Source: Pseudomonadota bacterium
Lineage (GTDB): Bacteria > Desulfobacterota > Desulfobacteria > Desulfobacterales > RPRI01
DNA: 37,141 nucleotides
Assembly (NCBI GenBank): GCA_018901125.1
Contig: JAHIFE010000151.1
Coordinates: 1-37,141 of the forward strand
Reading direction: 5' to 3'
Part shown: positions 22,398-31,888 of the stretch, one piece after another
Position numbering within the stretch: position 1 is the stretch's first letter
How the letters are laid out: each line of letters opens with the position of its first letter
Notes under the pieces: generated by a model
Databases searched by the model: none
What the model saw: the letters and a program-made list of their open reading frames with translations, nothing else
Told to the model about the DNA's origin: nothing
Made by a program: the position numbers and the translations under genes

Positions 22398-23255
22398 ATG
22401 AATTTTGTCAATTCAGAAAGAATAACTGAGGAGTTGGTAAAAATGTCTGGATTCGATCTAAACTGTCTCTGTCCGTCCTGCAGAAAGATAATTCTACTTC
22501 CCACACCCATTGGTGTCCAGGGAATTGTCTGCACCCATTGCCAGGCTTTATATCCAAAGACTGAAGGCTTTCTTGATTTTTTGCCGCATGCGCCTACCGG
22601 CCAAAGCGTGGCCCAAAATTTTATGGACCGGCCCCGCTTCATCAGTGCTTATGAGGGGAAATATTGGCGAAAAAGTATTTTTTTCGCTTTTATAGCCGGC
22701 ATTTCTTTTTCCCATGAGTTTGATTTGATTACTAAAGCGGCTGATTTAAGCGGGACGGAGGTAATACTCGACCTGTCCTGCGGTCCCGGCATCTACACTA
22801 GACCCTGGGCAAAGAAGCTGGCCCAAGGATTTGCCGTTGGATTGGATATTTCCAAGCCTATGCTGTCGTATGCCGTGGCCAAGGCAGAAGAAGAGAAGAT
22901 AAAAAACATTCTCTTTGTTCATGCGTCTGCCCTCAGTATACCGTTTCCGGACGGCGCATTTGATCGGGTCAACTTCTGTGGCGCATTGCATCTGTTTCCT
23001 CATGTTGAAAAGGTGTTGGGTGAAATTCATCGCGTAATGAAACCCGGGGGAATTTTAACCACCGCATCAGCTCGAAACTGGCTGCCCGGGAAGCTTTCCG
23101 ACCGGATTGTCGCCTGGTATAAAAAATACTTGGGCGTAACACATTTTCGGCATCATGAATTGGTGGCGTATTTCAAGGAAGCAGGGTTCGAAGAGATTAA
23201 TACGCTGCATGCCAAACACTGTTTGTTTATTATAACTGCCGCCAAGTCCTCATAA
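22398..23255 (+). CDS. Class I SAM methyltransferase with N-terminal zinc ribbon
   Basis: The 285-residue protein begins with a Trm112-like zinc ribbon (CLCPSCRK and CTHCQALYPKTEGFLDFLP). A Rossmann methyltransferase follows: VILDLSCGPGIYT is motif I, AVGLDIS supplies the acidic residue for the SAM ribose, and PFPDGAFDRVNFCGALHLFP is the UbiE/Methyltransf_11-type post-I region. The substrate is not evident; relatives act on quinone precursors, rRNA or small molecules. It starts 63 bases after the regulator gene and is probably expressed separately or as the end of that unit. Confidence 0.85.
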   Translation: MNFVNSERITEELVKMSGFDLNCLCPSCRKIILLPTPIGVQGIVCTHCQALYPKTEGFLDFLPHAPTGQSVAQNFMDRPRFISAYEGKYWRKSIFFAFIAGISFSHEFDLITKAADLSGTEVILDLSCGPGIYTRPWAKKLAQGFAVGLDISKPMLSYAVAKAEEEKIKNILFVHASALSIPFPDGAFDRVNFCGALHLFPHVEKVLGEIHRVMKPGGILTTASARNWLPGKLSDRIVAWYKKYLGVTHFRHHELVAYFKEAGFEEINTLHAKHCLFIITAAKSS

Positions 23256-23264
23256 GGGTACGAG

Positions 23265-23381
23265 ATGTCCAGCCATGATCATGATTCTTTCGACTCAAAA
23301 TTGAATTGGATAAAAATTTTGGGGTGTCTTCATATAACCATAATTGTCCTATTGTTAAATTTGGACCGATCGGAATATTGA
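23265..23381 (+). CDS. Possible 38-aa membrane peptide
   Basis: A 38-codon frame beginning MSSHDHDSFDSKLNWIKILG and ending with a hydrophobic helix (HITIIVLLLNL) starts 9 bases after the methyltransferase stop. The ribosome-binding site is poor (GGGTACGAG). Composition fits a single-pass small protein, but nothing else supports it. Confidence 0.3.
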   Translation: MSSHDHDSFDSKLNWIKILGCLHITIIVLLLNLDRSEY

Positions 23382-23710
23382 AGGGATACTGAATGCAAAC
23401 AACACCCCGAGTTTTTAATAAGGTTTCATCTATAAATTAAGGCCATTTTCTTTGCTGGTGGTCATTTAAGCAGCTTGCTAAAATATCGATAGTTATTAAA
23501 TTTTCTTCCCAATTGTTATCGCGTGTTTTAGCCTTTTGGGGTCTCTGCGTTGATCAATGAGAGCCTCCATGGCAGATGAGAGCATCTTATTTTCATTCAA
23601 ATTTTTTCCAGAGTTCTTTCTTGAAATACCCCTGAATTTTAACTATATTTCTAAATATAAATGTATTTATATCAGAATGTATCCTAACATAACGAAAGAA
23701 AGTGTTTCCA
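23382..23710. other. Intergenic region, no feature seen
   Basis: About 330 AT-rich bases before the zinc-ribbon/TPR gene. No gene, tRNA or strong hairpin is visible. Confidence 0.45.
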
Positions 23711-24685
23711 GTGATAAAAAAATGCCCCCTTTGTGGCAAAACAAAAGGCAAGCGAGGATGCCGACTGCATGACATGAAATTGATATGCCCGCGATGTTGT
23801 GCCGGTATTCGAAACGCGGAATGCGATCCCTGTTCACATCATCACTCTGCTGAGAATTACCAGGCTGATAAATATCAAAAGTCGGGTGGCCGAGGGTTTG
23901 TGATTGAGTTGGATGAAACGATCGAGAAACAGGTGGACAAGGCGTTGGGAGAAATTGAAAGGGAACGTTTTGCCGAAGCCCGGGAAATATTATCACCCCT
24001 TTTTCAGTCGCATCCGCACAACCATTATATTCACTACGGTATGGGCGTTTTTTTTGCCTTTAAGGGCGAAAATCAGAAAGCGATCGTGCATTTTCAAAAG
24101 GCCGTTGAAATATTCCCCTATTTTGTGGAAGCGCATTATAATTTGGGCATTGCCTACAAGGAAGAGGTGAACATTGCCGGAATGGGGAGGGCTTTTCGAA
24201 AGGTGGTCAGATTGGGGGAACCGGATGATTCCGTTTGCCACGAAGCAAAAAAAATGCTGGCGTTACTGGAGCAGTCGGTCAGAGAAGTGAATGGAACGGA
24301 TCTGGACACCTTTATCAGGGCACAGGATTTTTTTGAAAAAGGAATGTCGTTGATGGAAAAAGGTGAATGGATGAGGGCCATCGATGCGTATAAGGAAAGC
24401 CTGTCCCTCAATGCCAGCACCCCGCAGGCATATGGCAACATGGGGCTTTGTTACGCAAGGTTGGGAAAGAAAGAGGCCGCCATGGAAGCCTTTGATAAAG
24501 CCTTGGCCATCGATCCTGATTACGAAGTCGCCATTGCCAATAAATTGGTCGCCGAAAAACTGGCGCCCGGGGAGGCGTTGGAAACACCGATACAAATCGT
24601 TGAGTACTATAAAGATTATAAAAAAGAAGGACGATCGTATCTTGAAGAGCGGGCGCAAGAATTAAAAAACCAACCTGAAATTTGA
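23711..24685 (+). CDS. Zinc-ribbon and TPR-repeat protein
   Basis: The N-terminal ~45 residues carry a cysteine/histidine-rich binding site (CPLCGKTKGKRGCRLH, then CPRCCAGIR and CDPCSHH). The remaining ~275 residues contain tetratricopeptide repeats, seen as YGMGVFFAFKGENQKAIVHF, AHYNLGIAYKEE, and AYGNMGLCYARLGKKEAAM with FDKALAIDPDY. It is a predicted cytosolic adaptor for protein contacts. The start is ambiguous between GTG at 23702 and GTG at 23711; I prefer 23711 because GAAAGAAA lies about 10 bases upstream. The gene ends 29 bases before the likely start of jetA, so read-through into the Wadjet operon is possible. Confidence 0.8.
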   Translation: MIKKCPLCGKTKGKRGCRLHDMKLICPRCCAGIRNAECDPCSHHHSAENYQADKYQKSGGRGFVIELDETIEKQVDKALGEIERERFAEAREILSPLFQSHPHNHYIHYGMGVFFAFKGENQKAIVHFQKAVEIFPYFVEAHYNLGIAYKEEVNIAGMGRAFRKVVRLGEPDDSVCHEAKKMLALLEQSVREVNGTDLDTFIRAQDFFEKGMSLMEKGEWMRAIDAYKESLSLNASTPQAYGNMGLCYARLGKKEAAMEAFDKALAIDPDYEVAIANKLVAEKLAPGEALETPIQIVEYYKDYKKEGRSYLEERAQELKNQPEI

Positions 24686-24714
24686 CGCTCAAATTTAACG
24701 AAAAGGCATCCTCC

Positions 24715-25965
24715 GTGTCCATCACCACTTTCCAAGGATTTTTAGCCACAGCAAACCTGCACCAAGGGCTGCTGGTGGACCTGTGCGCCGAGCCGGGGGT
24801 GATCAGCCGTGCCAAGCTGCTCACCTATATGGAGCGGCACGGGATTTCGCCCGCAGATAAGGACCGACTCATCGAGCGCTACTGTCGAACGTCCATTCTA
24901 TATGAAGAGGCGGATTTCGAATACAGCGTTAATCCGGTGGTGGTCGGCCTGGTCAATTTTTATGAGCGACGGGGACGGCTGACCCATGCGGGATTTCTGA
25001 GGGATCAGATCTTCGAGATCGGAAAACTCACTGACACCCTGCAACAGCTGCTTTTTGCTGAATTACCGGAAATGGATGGGATCATCGATACGGTGGACAA
25101 AATCTATCTGGTGGTTCGGGAAGTGCGGGAAAGTGGCTACCAGCACTACCAGGCCTGTATGCGCGCTTTCGGGGACATGAAGCGAAATAGTGGGGAACGG
25201 CCCATCGATGTGAGAATCGAGGAGCTAAAAACCGTGCACCGGCGGTATATCGAACCGCTCAGGGAACTCATCGACCCCAACGCAGAGCCGGTCCGGAAGA
25301 TGGCATTACTTCGCCGCCGCATGGCCGATCTCGGGGTCGATGCCGGACTTCTTTCCGAATCCGTTGAACTCGATATCCGGCGGGCCCGGCTTGCCATCGA
25401 TATCCAGTACATCGACCATGTCCTGATCCGGCATTTTGAAACCCTGATCGATACCAGCCGGGCGCTACTGAACTCACTTTTAGAGGAAAAAAGCATTAAG
25501 GATGCGCTGGCCGCCTGTCTCGGCGACCTCGGCGGAATCTGGGAAAACCTGACAGCAGATACCATCGTACTCACCGGTTTTCAGGCCAGCCAGACGGCAG
25601 GCATGGACAGACAGGGGGCTTTTTTCAATGACGTGATCCACGGAAAATTCATCCCTCGACCTCGGCCTCTTTCCATCACACTGCCAAAAGAGGAACGGGC
25701 CGACCACCTACTTCTTTTCGATGATCTTCTTCTTTCGCGGATGGAGAAGGATCGTCGCATTGACAGCTGGCCGGGGTTTGTGATTCGGGAATATGTCGCC
25801 TACCCCCCTGATGAGCGGCTAAAAGCCATTGCCTTGCCGCTAATCATGGCGAATCCCCCGTTTGTCGTTCGGATGAGCGAGCAGACGTTTTCAGGGGATT
25901 TGAAGGAGTATACAGTGGAGTTGACCGATTTCGATATTGTCTGGGAGGGTGACAATGGGCGATGA
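24715..25965 (+). CDS. jetA: Wadjet kleisin-like subunit JetA (MksF)
   Basis: The 416-residue helical protein is placed as JetA, the MukF-like kleisin that bridges the SMC heads in the anti-plasmid Wadjet complex. It has an N-terminal winged-helix-like region (GVISRAKLLTYMERHGIS), a long helical middle with IDTVDKIYLVVREVRESGYQ, and a C-terminal wing-like end (TVELTDFDIVWE). The identification rests on the following jetB, jetC and jetD genes in canonical order with overlaps. I start at GTG 24715 (AAAAGG upstream); the frame is open from a TTG at 24682 that overlaps the TPR gene. It is somewhat shorter than many JetA proteins. Confidence 0.82.
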   Translation: MSITTFQGFLATANLHQGLLVDLCAEPGVISRAKLLTYMERHGISPADKDRLIERYCRTSILYEEADFEYSVNPVVVGLVNFYERRGRLTHAGFLRDQIFEIGKLTDTLQQLLFAELPEMDGIIDTVDKIYLVVREVRESGYQHYQACMRAFGDMKRNSGERPIDVRIEELKTVHRRYIEPLRELIDPNAEPVRKMALLRRRMADLGVDAGLLSESVELDIRRARLAIDIQYIDHVLIRHFETLIDTSRALLNSLLEEKSIKDALAACLGDLGGIWENLTADTIVLTGFQASQTAGMDRQGAFFNDVIHGKFIPRPRPLSITLPKEERADHLLLFDDLLLSRMEKDRRIDSWPGFVIREYVAYPPDERLKAIALPLIMANPPFVVRMSEQTFSGDLKEYTVELTDFDIVWEGDNGR

Positions 25966-26539
25966 CACGCCGGAAGAGACCGCCAGAATCATTCAGATCC
26001 TGCTGCGGGGCTACCAGTTTAGCGATGCCGATCTGTTCAAACCCGGCTATGACCGCTGGTACAATATCCTGGACCGTCATTTCGACTGGTTCCGGGAGCA
26101 TCTGAGTTTAAGCGGATTTTCGCTACGCCGGGACCATTCAGTGATTTTCCTTGAAAAGGAAAACAAGCTCCTGAGCCAGGAGGAAAAGCAGATTGTGGTC
26201 GTGCTTTTTCTACTGACCGATCTGTGGTTGGAAAAGGGGAAGAGTTTCGGTGATCTGTTCCAGCTCAGCGTTTCCTGGACGGAGCTGGACTGGTTCCGGG
26301 ACGGCTATGGCCGCGAGTATCTGGGCCAGGTGGGCATTGAAATGGGTGACGACGGTGAAATGGAACAGCTTTTCAGACGGCTTTCAAATAAAGGGTTTTT
26401 AGAATACAGCACAGCGTCGCGGACCCTGACCCTTCGAAGACCTGCAGAACGGTTGATCAATATGGCCCGTCGGTTGCACCGGCAGATCCAGGCCGCAGGG
26501 GTCGATGCCCGGAAGGAGGAAGCCCGGAACCATGAGTGA
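25955..26539 (+). CDS. jetB: Wadjet MukE-like subunit JetB (MksE)
   Basis: The ~194-residue protein is the MukE/MksE-like winged-helix partner that binds the kleisin in the Wadjet SMC complex. The central FLLTDLWLEKGKSFGDLFQL block and the C-terminal wing (LFRRLSNKGFLEYS, then RTLTLRRPAERLI) fit a tandem winged-helix protein. The ATG at 25955 has GGGAGG 6 bases upstream and overlaps the end of jetA by 11 bases. The gene overlaps the start of jetC by 8 bases. The assignment depends mainly on context and length. Confidence 0.82.
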   Translation: MGDDTPEETARIIQILLRGYQFSDADLFKPGYDRWYNILDRHFDWFREHLSLSGFSLRRDHSVIFLEKENKLLSQEEKQIVVVLFLLTDLWLEKGKSFGDLFQLSVSWTELDWFRDGYGREYLGQVGIEMGDDGEMEQLFRRLSNKGFLEYSTASRTLTLRRPAERLINMARRLHRQIQAAGVDARKEEARNHE

Positions 26540-29267
26540 TTATACCGCAAGCATCCGCCGGATCGGCCTCATCAACAGCGGCATGTTCGATACCCTGTCT
26601 CTCAATTTCGACGTCAAAGCCATTCACCTGGTCGGGGCCAACAACGTTGGGAAAACGAGTCTGATCGCCGTGATTCAGTTCCTGTTTTTCCCGAATTTCA
26701 ACGAAATGACCTTCATCAAATCATCCGGTGAGTCCATGGGGTTTTATTTCCGGCCCGAGGGCTCCTACATTTTGTTTGAAGTGCGCACCATCACCGGAAG
26801 CATCCGGACAGTCGGTATTTACGGCACCGGCGAGTCGGACGGCCGGGTCAATTTCGTGTTCAATGGCGGGTTTGATCTTAATGAATTTTTGAGCGAAGAG
26901 AGCACGCCAAAGCCGCTTCAGGAGCTTCAAGCCGTATTTTTCAGCCGGAACTTCCATCGGTTCGACCGGTTCGAGCGTTATGAGGAGGCGCTTCTGGGCC
27001 TTCACACCCACGGCGAATACAATGTACCCATGTTCGATCTTTCCAAGACCAATTTCAGGCTGCTTCGAAAGCTCATGCAGGGCCTGCTTCGGCTCGATCG
27101 CATCGATGCGGCGGAGGTCCAGGATCTTCTGGTACGGATTGTGGAGAGGGGGGCGGTGAAAACCCGTTTCAACATGCTCCAGGATTTCGAGCAGAAGTAC
27201 CGTCATATCAATCAGGTCCGGATTGAGCTTCGGGAACTGGAGGCACTGAAGCCAGTGGTGGCCCGGTACCAGAAGATACGCGCCCGCATAGGCGAGACAG
27301 AGGAAAAGAGAAGATCTCATTCCGAGCGGCTGTTTCATCTCTCTTCGGTTTACATGGCCAGGCTTGAAAAAGAAAAAGAGACCCTTGCCCGGGAATTCAA
27401 AACCCAGGAAACGCAGCATGAAACCCTCGGCGAACAGATCAAGGCCCGGATGAAGCGCATCGGTGATGCGGAGTCCGCCTTAGCTTCGGTCAAAGAAGCA
27501 AAGGAGCGATTGGAGGCCTTGACGGAAATCTGCAGGCAGCATTCGGAATCTCTCATCCGTCGGGAGCGGGACGAACGAGCTCATGCCAAGGTGGTGCTTG
27601 AAAACGCCCTGTCCACCGCCAGGCCCCAAAACATTCCGGACCTCAAACGTCAGCTGATGTCGATCCGCCGGGAACTTGCGGGGGCAAGAAGGCGGATGGA
27701 AGCCAAAACCCTGCAACAGGTCTGGGTGGATGCCGGTTTCGATGAGATGCACCGGGCTCTTCTTTCATTTCTGGTGTCCAATGATCTGTCCAGCCTTTCG
27801 GCCTCCGATTGTATGCAGAACCGGCAGGCGTTTGTCGATGCCTCGTTGCAAGCGGCGGACTATCTGGATGCAGAGGGCAACTTCAAGGGGTTTGGCCTGA
27901 ACGTTCCACGGTCGCTCTGGTTTGTTCCAGAAATGGAACAAGAACCACTTATGGCCCAGTGTGACCGGCTTGAAGAGAATATGGCGAAAATTCATGGCGA
28001 GATCGATATCGCAGAAAATCAGGAAAAGAAACGACAGGAACTCTCGTCCCTGACAGCGGAGATTCAAGCCAGGGACACCCTGCTTGGCCGGTTTACCGAA
28101 CTTGCCAACCTCAGCGAAAGATGGGAAAGCCCGGAAAATATCGAAACCAAACACGCTCAACAGGCCGATGAATTAAAACAGCTCGGTGATGCCGTTGATA
28201 CCATGGAGGCGGAGGCCCGGTCCTTACGCCAGACCCAACACCGGACCCACAGCGCTCTTGAAGCGGCAGAAGCGCGGTGGCGGCAAGTCTGCCGGGAGCA
28301 TGAATCGCTAACGGCGTTTACGTCCGTTCTACCGGAAATATTGGATGCGCTTACCCTGGAAGCATTACGGGATGAATACACCCTGGTCCGCGGGAATCTC
28401 TCCGAGATCGTGAAATCACTGGATAGGTACCAGATGGAGCTTGACGAACCGAGGGTAGAGCTGGAAGCCCGGTATGAAAAGTCAGGGGCGGATGTCGGCT
28501 TCGAAAAATGGCTGGTGCTAAAAACGAACCTTGCGGGAGAAATTACGGGGCTGGAAGCGCAGCTGACGCGGGAGTACGAGGGGATTTTTACCGTGGTCCG
28601 GGCAAAACTCTCCAAAATCACCCAGGCCTATGAGAGCGTGGAGGCCGAGGTGGCGGCGCTCAACAAGGGTATTCGAAACGTTCGGATTTCCAATATCGAA
28701 CAGATCGGAATCGCCCTGGAAAAAACCAGCCTGCTGGATGCCATCGACCTGAGCGTTCCCGGCCAGTTGGATCTGTTTGCCACCCGGTCCGGCGGTGGTT
28801 CCCTGGAGGAAGCCCACGCTCAAGTGGAGGACTATTTCAACCATATCAAGCAGTACGGCAACGAAATCAATCTGAAGGACATGTTCCGGATCAAGTTTTC
28901 CGTAAAGTTCAACCATCAGGCTCAGCCGGTGGAGCGATACGAGATACATCGGTTCGAGTCCAACGGTACAGAGACGGGGGTGAAAATCGTAATTTATCTC
29001 GGACTGATCGGACTTCTTCAGGAGCGAAAAAATGTTGTCGCAACCAGAATCCCGTTTTTCCTGGACGAGGTCGGCAGCATCGATTCGGAGAACTTGAATC
29101 AACTCATAGCCTACTGCAGCCTCAACAACTTCCTACCGATTTTCGCCAGTCCGGAAATTCGCAAGGATATTTCTTGCAACTATCTTTTCAGACGAAACGG
29201 AAGCCGAAGCTTATTGGCGTCCGTGGTTAAAATCTCTGAAAGGAAACCTTCGGCAGGTAGCACATGA
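26532..29267 (+). CDS. jetC: Wadjet SMC-like ATPase JetC (MksB)
   Basis: The 911-residue SMC-family ATPase would extrude DNA loops to test for small closed circles such as plasmids. The N-terminal head has Walker A GANNVGKTSL at about residue 40. Long coiled-coil arms fill about residues 220-790 (for example EKEKETLAREFKTQETQHETL near 280), with a hinge-like interruption near the middle. The C-terminal head has the signature-like TGVKIVIYLGLIGLL and Walker B IPFFLDEVGSID. All ATPase motifs are intact. The start at 26532 (MSDYTASIRR) is coupled to jetB. The arms are shorter than those of MukB, as in other MksB/JetC proteins. Confidence 0.92.
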   Translation: MSDYTASIRRIGLINSGMFDTLSLNFDVKAIHLVGANNVGKTSLIAVIQFLFFPNFNEMTFIKSSGESMGFYFRPEGSYILFEVRTITGSIRTVGIYGTGESDGRVNFVFNGGFDLNEFLSEESTPKPLQELQAVFFSRNFHRFDRFERYEEALLGLHTHGEYNVPMFDLSKTNFRLLRKLMQGLLRLDRIDAAEVQDLLVRIVERGAVKTRFNMLQDFEQKYRHINQVRIELRELEALKPVVARYQKIRARIGETEEKRRSHSERLFHLSSVYMARLEKEKETLAREFKTQETQHETLGEQIKARMKRIGDAESALASVKEAKERLEALTEICRQHSESLIRRERDERAHAKVVLENALSTARPQNIPDLKRQLMSIRRELAGARRRMEAKTLQQVWVDAGFDEMHRALLSFLVSNDLSSLSASDCMQNRQAFVDASLQAADYLDAEGNFKGFGLNVPRSLWFVPEMEQEPLMAQCDRLEENMAKIHGEIDIAENQEKKRQELSSLTAEIQARDTLLGRFTELANLSERWESPENIETKHAQQADELKQLGDAVDTMEAEARSLRQTQHRTHSALEAAEARWRQVCREHESLTAFTSVLPEILDALTLEALRDEYTLVRGNLSEIVKSLDRYQMELDEPRVELEARYEKSGADVGFEKWLVLKTNLAGEITGLEAQLTREYEGIFTVVRAKLSKITQAYESVEAEVAALNKGIRNVRISNIEQIGIALEKTSLLDAIDLSVPGQLDLFATRSGGGSLEEAHAQVEDYFNHIKQYGNEINLKDMFRIKFSVKFNHQAQPVERYEIHRFESNGTETGVKIVIYLGLIGLLQERKNVVATRIPFFLDEVGSIDSENLNQLIAYCSLNNFLPIFASPEIRKDISCNYLFRRNGSRSLLASVVKISERKPSAGST

Positions 29268-30091
29268 ATCTTCCGTCCTGGCTCACCACACTGGTGAATA
29301 GGGGGGTGGTGGCACACTCGGCCGCGAACCCGAAAATACTGGCCGAATTGATTACCCTGGGAATCGTGGCCATCAAAACAGCCGGCATCCGCCGAACAGT
29401 CGTTGAAGCCAAACCGGAACAGCTCCGCATATGGCTTGATGCCCGGTATCCGGATCACGGCAGGATCCCGAATGCGGCCCGTATCCGGGAGGGGAACATT
29501 CTACGCAGCGGCGGCAGCAAAGCCGGAAGCAGCGCCCACGGGGTGCTCTCGTTTCAGTTCAAGTGGTTCGGCAAGGAGGACGATTTGTGGACACAAATGA
29601 CCAGAACGTATGGGGTGGCGGCGGTTCTGACCGACCGGTTGGCGGACCTCACGCTATCGGCCATGTGGCGTCTTTTAACCATTGAAAACTGGGAGCCTTT
29701 TTTCCGGACGGATTATTCCGGAGCACCGGTTCCGGTCATGGTGGCCTACCTGGGCGGGAATGCACCCGGGAGCGTGATGGATGCGCTGAAAACATTTCCA
29801 ACCCCGCCTGTATCGGTTCTTCATTTCGGAGATTACGATTGGGAGGGGCTGTATATCTTTCAGCGCCTGCAGAAGGTTCTGCCACAGGCCAGGCTTTATA
29901 TCCCGGACAATATCGAGACACTTTTCAAACAGTTCGGCAAGCTGAATTTGATCGAAAATCAGAGGCGTAAAGCCTTGTTTGATGAAAATAACATGGAATG
30001 CCTTCCAGTGATAAAACTCATCGAGCAGCACAACGCCGGTCTGGAGCAGGAAATCGTCGGATTGCCGGGGACGGCACATATCTCATCCTAA
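29264..30091 (+). CDS. jetD: Wadjet TOPRIM-like nuclease JetD (MksG)
   Basis: The 275-residue protein is JetD, the topoisomerase VI/TOPRIM-like nuclease that cleaves DNA after the SMC motor recognises a circle. A winged-helix/arm region occupies the N-terminal half. The catalytic half has LLTIENWEPFF with the first acidic residue, VLHFGDYDWEGL carrying the D-x-D metal site, and LEQEIV near the end. The start overlaps the jetC stop by 4 bases (ATGA). It is shorter than JetD proteins of about 380 residues, mostly in the N-terminal part, but the nuclease motifs are present, so activity is likely. Confidence 0.87.
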   Translation: MNLPSWLTTLVNRGVVAHSAANPKILAELITLGIVAIKTAGIRRTVVEAKPEQLRIWLDARYPDHGRIPNAARIREGNILRSGGSKAGSSAHGVLSFQFKWFGKEDDLWTQMTRTYGVAAVLTDRLADLTLSAMWRLLTIENWEPFFRTDYSGAPVPVMVAYLGGNAPGSVMDALKTFPTPPVSVLHFGDYDWEGLYIFQRLQKVLPQARLYIPDNIETLFKQFGKLNLIENQRRKALFDENNMECLPVIKLIEQHNAGLEQEIVGLPGTAHISS

Positions 30092-30278
30092 AACATGAAA
30101 ATGGCGCTGCGGAGTGTAGCGCCCCAGGCCTTGGTCCATGACCGGATCATGCCCTTCAGAGACGAAAATTCCACGGAAAACAGGATCTGCGGAGGTTCAC
30201 CCCCCGGGTCTTTTGTACCTAAATTGTGCCCATGAGCTATTTCAGAAGGGTGAGAACTACACCCGCGAAGGAAAGTGA
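30092..30278. other. Intergenic region with a possible integrase-tail relic
   Basis: The stretch 30221-30245 matches 18553-18577, inside the integrase pseudogene tail, at about 21 of 25 bases. A minus-strand reading also gives GHNLGTKDPGG, like the extreme C-terminus of some integrases. No gene is supported. Confidence 0.35.
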
Positions 30279-31763
30279 ATGCATCCATTTGTTATCGAAG
30301 AAGCAACGATTGCCCAAGTACATCAGCGCATGAAAGACGGCACCTTGACGTGCCGTAAGCTCGTAGAAAATTATTTAGCCCGGATTGAAGCCTATGATCA
30401 ACAAGGGCCCAAACTGAATTCAGTGATTTCTATCAATCCGAAAGCCTTGGATGAAGCAGAGGCCTTGGATCGGAATTGTATCGCGCGGGGTCTATCCGGT
30501 CCTTTGCACGGGATTCCGGTCTTGCTCAAAGACAATATCAATACCCATGATATGCCGACAACCGGAGGGTCGTTGAGCTTGGAGGGCTTTACTCCGGAGC
30601 AGGATGCCTTTATCACACGCAAGTTTAGAGAGTCCGGCGCTTTAATCTTAGCCAAAGCAAACCTCCATGAATTTGCCATCTGGGGCGAGACCATCAGTTC
30701 CATTTTGGGACAAACATTGAATCCTTACGATCAGACCCGCACACCCGGCGGCTCCAGCGGCGGAACCGGAGCTGCCATAGCCGCGAACTTCGGCCTGGTC
30801 GGCATCGGAACAGATACGGTCAATTCCATTCGTTCGCCTGCATCCGCGAATAATCTGGTGGGGATTCGTCCAACCATCGGGCTGGTGAGCCGTGATGGCA
30901 TCCTTCCTTATTCCTTTACCCAGGACACGGCCGGACCCATTTGCAGAACGGTTGAAGATGCGGTGCGCGTGCTGGACGTGATTGCGGGCTATGATCCGGC
31001 CGATGACCAAACCGCCTGGTCGATCGGCCGCAAGCCGACATCTTATGGTGCGTTTTTAAAAGAGAGTGGGCTCAAAGACAAGCGCCTTGGGGTACTGGAA
31101 AGCTTTTTTGGCACAGACGCCATCCATAATGAAACGAATAAAGCTGTAAAAAGAAGCATTGAAGCCATGAAAGACCAAGGCGCAGAGATCGTATCTTTAA
31201 ATGAAACGATTGATTCCGGCTATCTTGTAGATGAAGTCAGTGTTCACACGCATGAGCTTAAAGATCATTTGAACGTCTATCTGGGAGCTCTTCCGGATCA
31301 TGCTTCCGTCCATTCTGTCGAAGAAGTTCTGGCCTCAGGTAAATACCATCCGGGCATCGAAGAAAACCTGAAGCAGGCAATGGCCTTAAGCACAGGGACC
31401 CCGGAATACAACCAACGGCTGGCCGAAAGAAGCAGGCTTCAAACCCGGATTATGAAACTGATGGCCGATGGCCGGCTGGATGCACTGGTTTATCCCCATC
31501 AAAAGCAGCTGGTCTGTGGAGTGGGGAGGAGCCAAAAGGAACGCAATGGGGTTTTGGGATCCGTGACGGGATTTCCCGCAATCTGCGTTCAAGCTGGCTT
31601 TTCAACGCCTACCGCAACGGCACCAATCGGGGTACCCATCGGCATGGAGATCTTGGGGCGGCCTTTCAGCGAGGCCACGCTGATCGAAATTGCCTATGGT
31701 TTTGAACAGGCAACCCATCACCGCAAGCCGCCGTTCAGCGCTCCGCCGCTTAGGGTTTACTAA
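30279..31763 (+). CDS. Amidase-signature family amidohydrolase
   Basis: The 494-residue enzyme would hydrolyse a carbon-nitrogen amide bond. Lys84 (GIPVLLKDNI), a cis-serine in TPGGSSGGTGAAI (about residues 159-160) and nucleophile Ser183 (GTDTVNSIRSPA) form the Ser-cisSer-Lys triad. The usual GGSI before the nucleophile reads VNSI, a variant related to the DTGNSIR form of some amidases that are not GatA. A long substrate-binding region follows, ending in IGMEILGRPFSEATLIEIAY. No Gat partner genes are adjacent, so a free amidase is more likely than the tRNA amidotransferase subunit. The start has AAGGAAAGTGA upstream. Confidence 0.9.
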   Translation: MHPFVIEEATIAQVHQRMKDGTLTCRKLVENYLARIEAYDQQGPKLNSVISINPKALDEAEALDRNCIARGLSGPLHGIPVLLKDNINTHDMPTTGGSLSLEGFTPEQDAFITRKFRESGALILAKANLHEFAIWGETISSILGQTLNPYDQTRTPGGSSGGTGAAIAANFGLVGIGTDTVNSIRSPASANNLVGIRPTIGLVSRDGILPYSFTQDTAGPICRTVEDAVRVLDVIAGYDPADDQTAWSIGRKPTSYGAFLKESGLKDKRLGVLESFFGTDAIHNETNKAVKRSIEAMKDQGAEIVSLNETIDSGYLVDEVSVHTHELKDHLNVYLGALPDHASVHSVEEVLASGKYHPGIEENLKQAMALSTGTPEYNQRLAERSRLQTRIMKLMADGRLDALVYPHQKQLVCGVGRSQKERNGVLGSVTGFPAICVQAGFSTPTATAPIGVPIGMEILGRPFSEATLIEIAYGFEQATHHRKPPFSAPPLRVY

Positions 31764-31888
31764 AAGATAAATTCACAATTTTAGACATTGCGGCACCCGG
31801 CCGGAAAGGCGCGAAAACGAAGGGATATGGGGATATTCCGAGCTTTCGAGATATAGGGGAAAAAGCACGTAAGAAAATTACAGAATGA

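Noticed and set aside
30279-31763. GatA subunit of the tRNA amidotransferase
   Set aside because: No gatB or gatC gene adjoins, and the motif before the nucleophile (TVNSIRSP) is of the free-amidase type.
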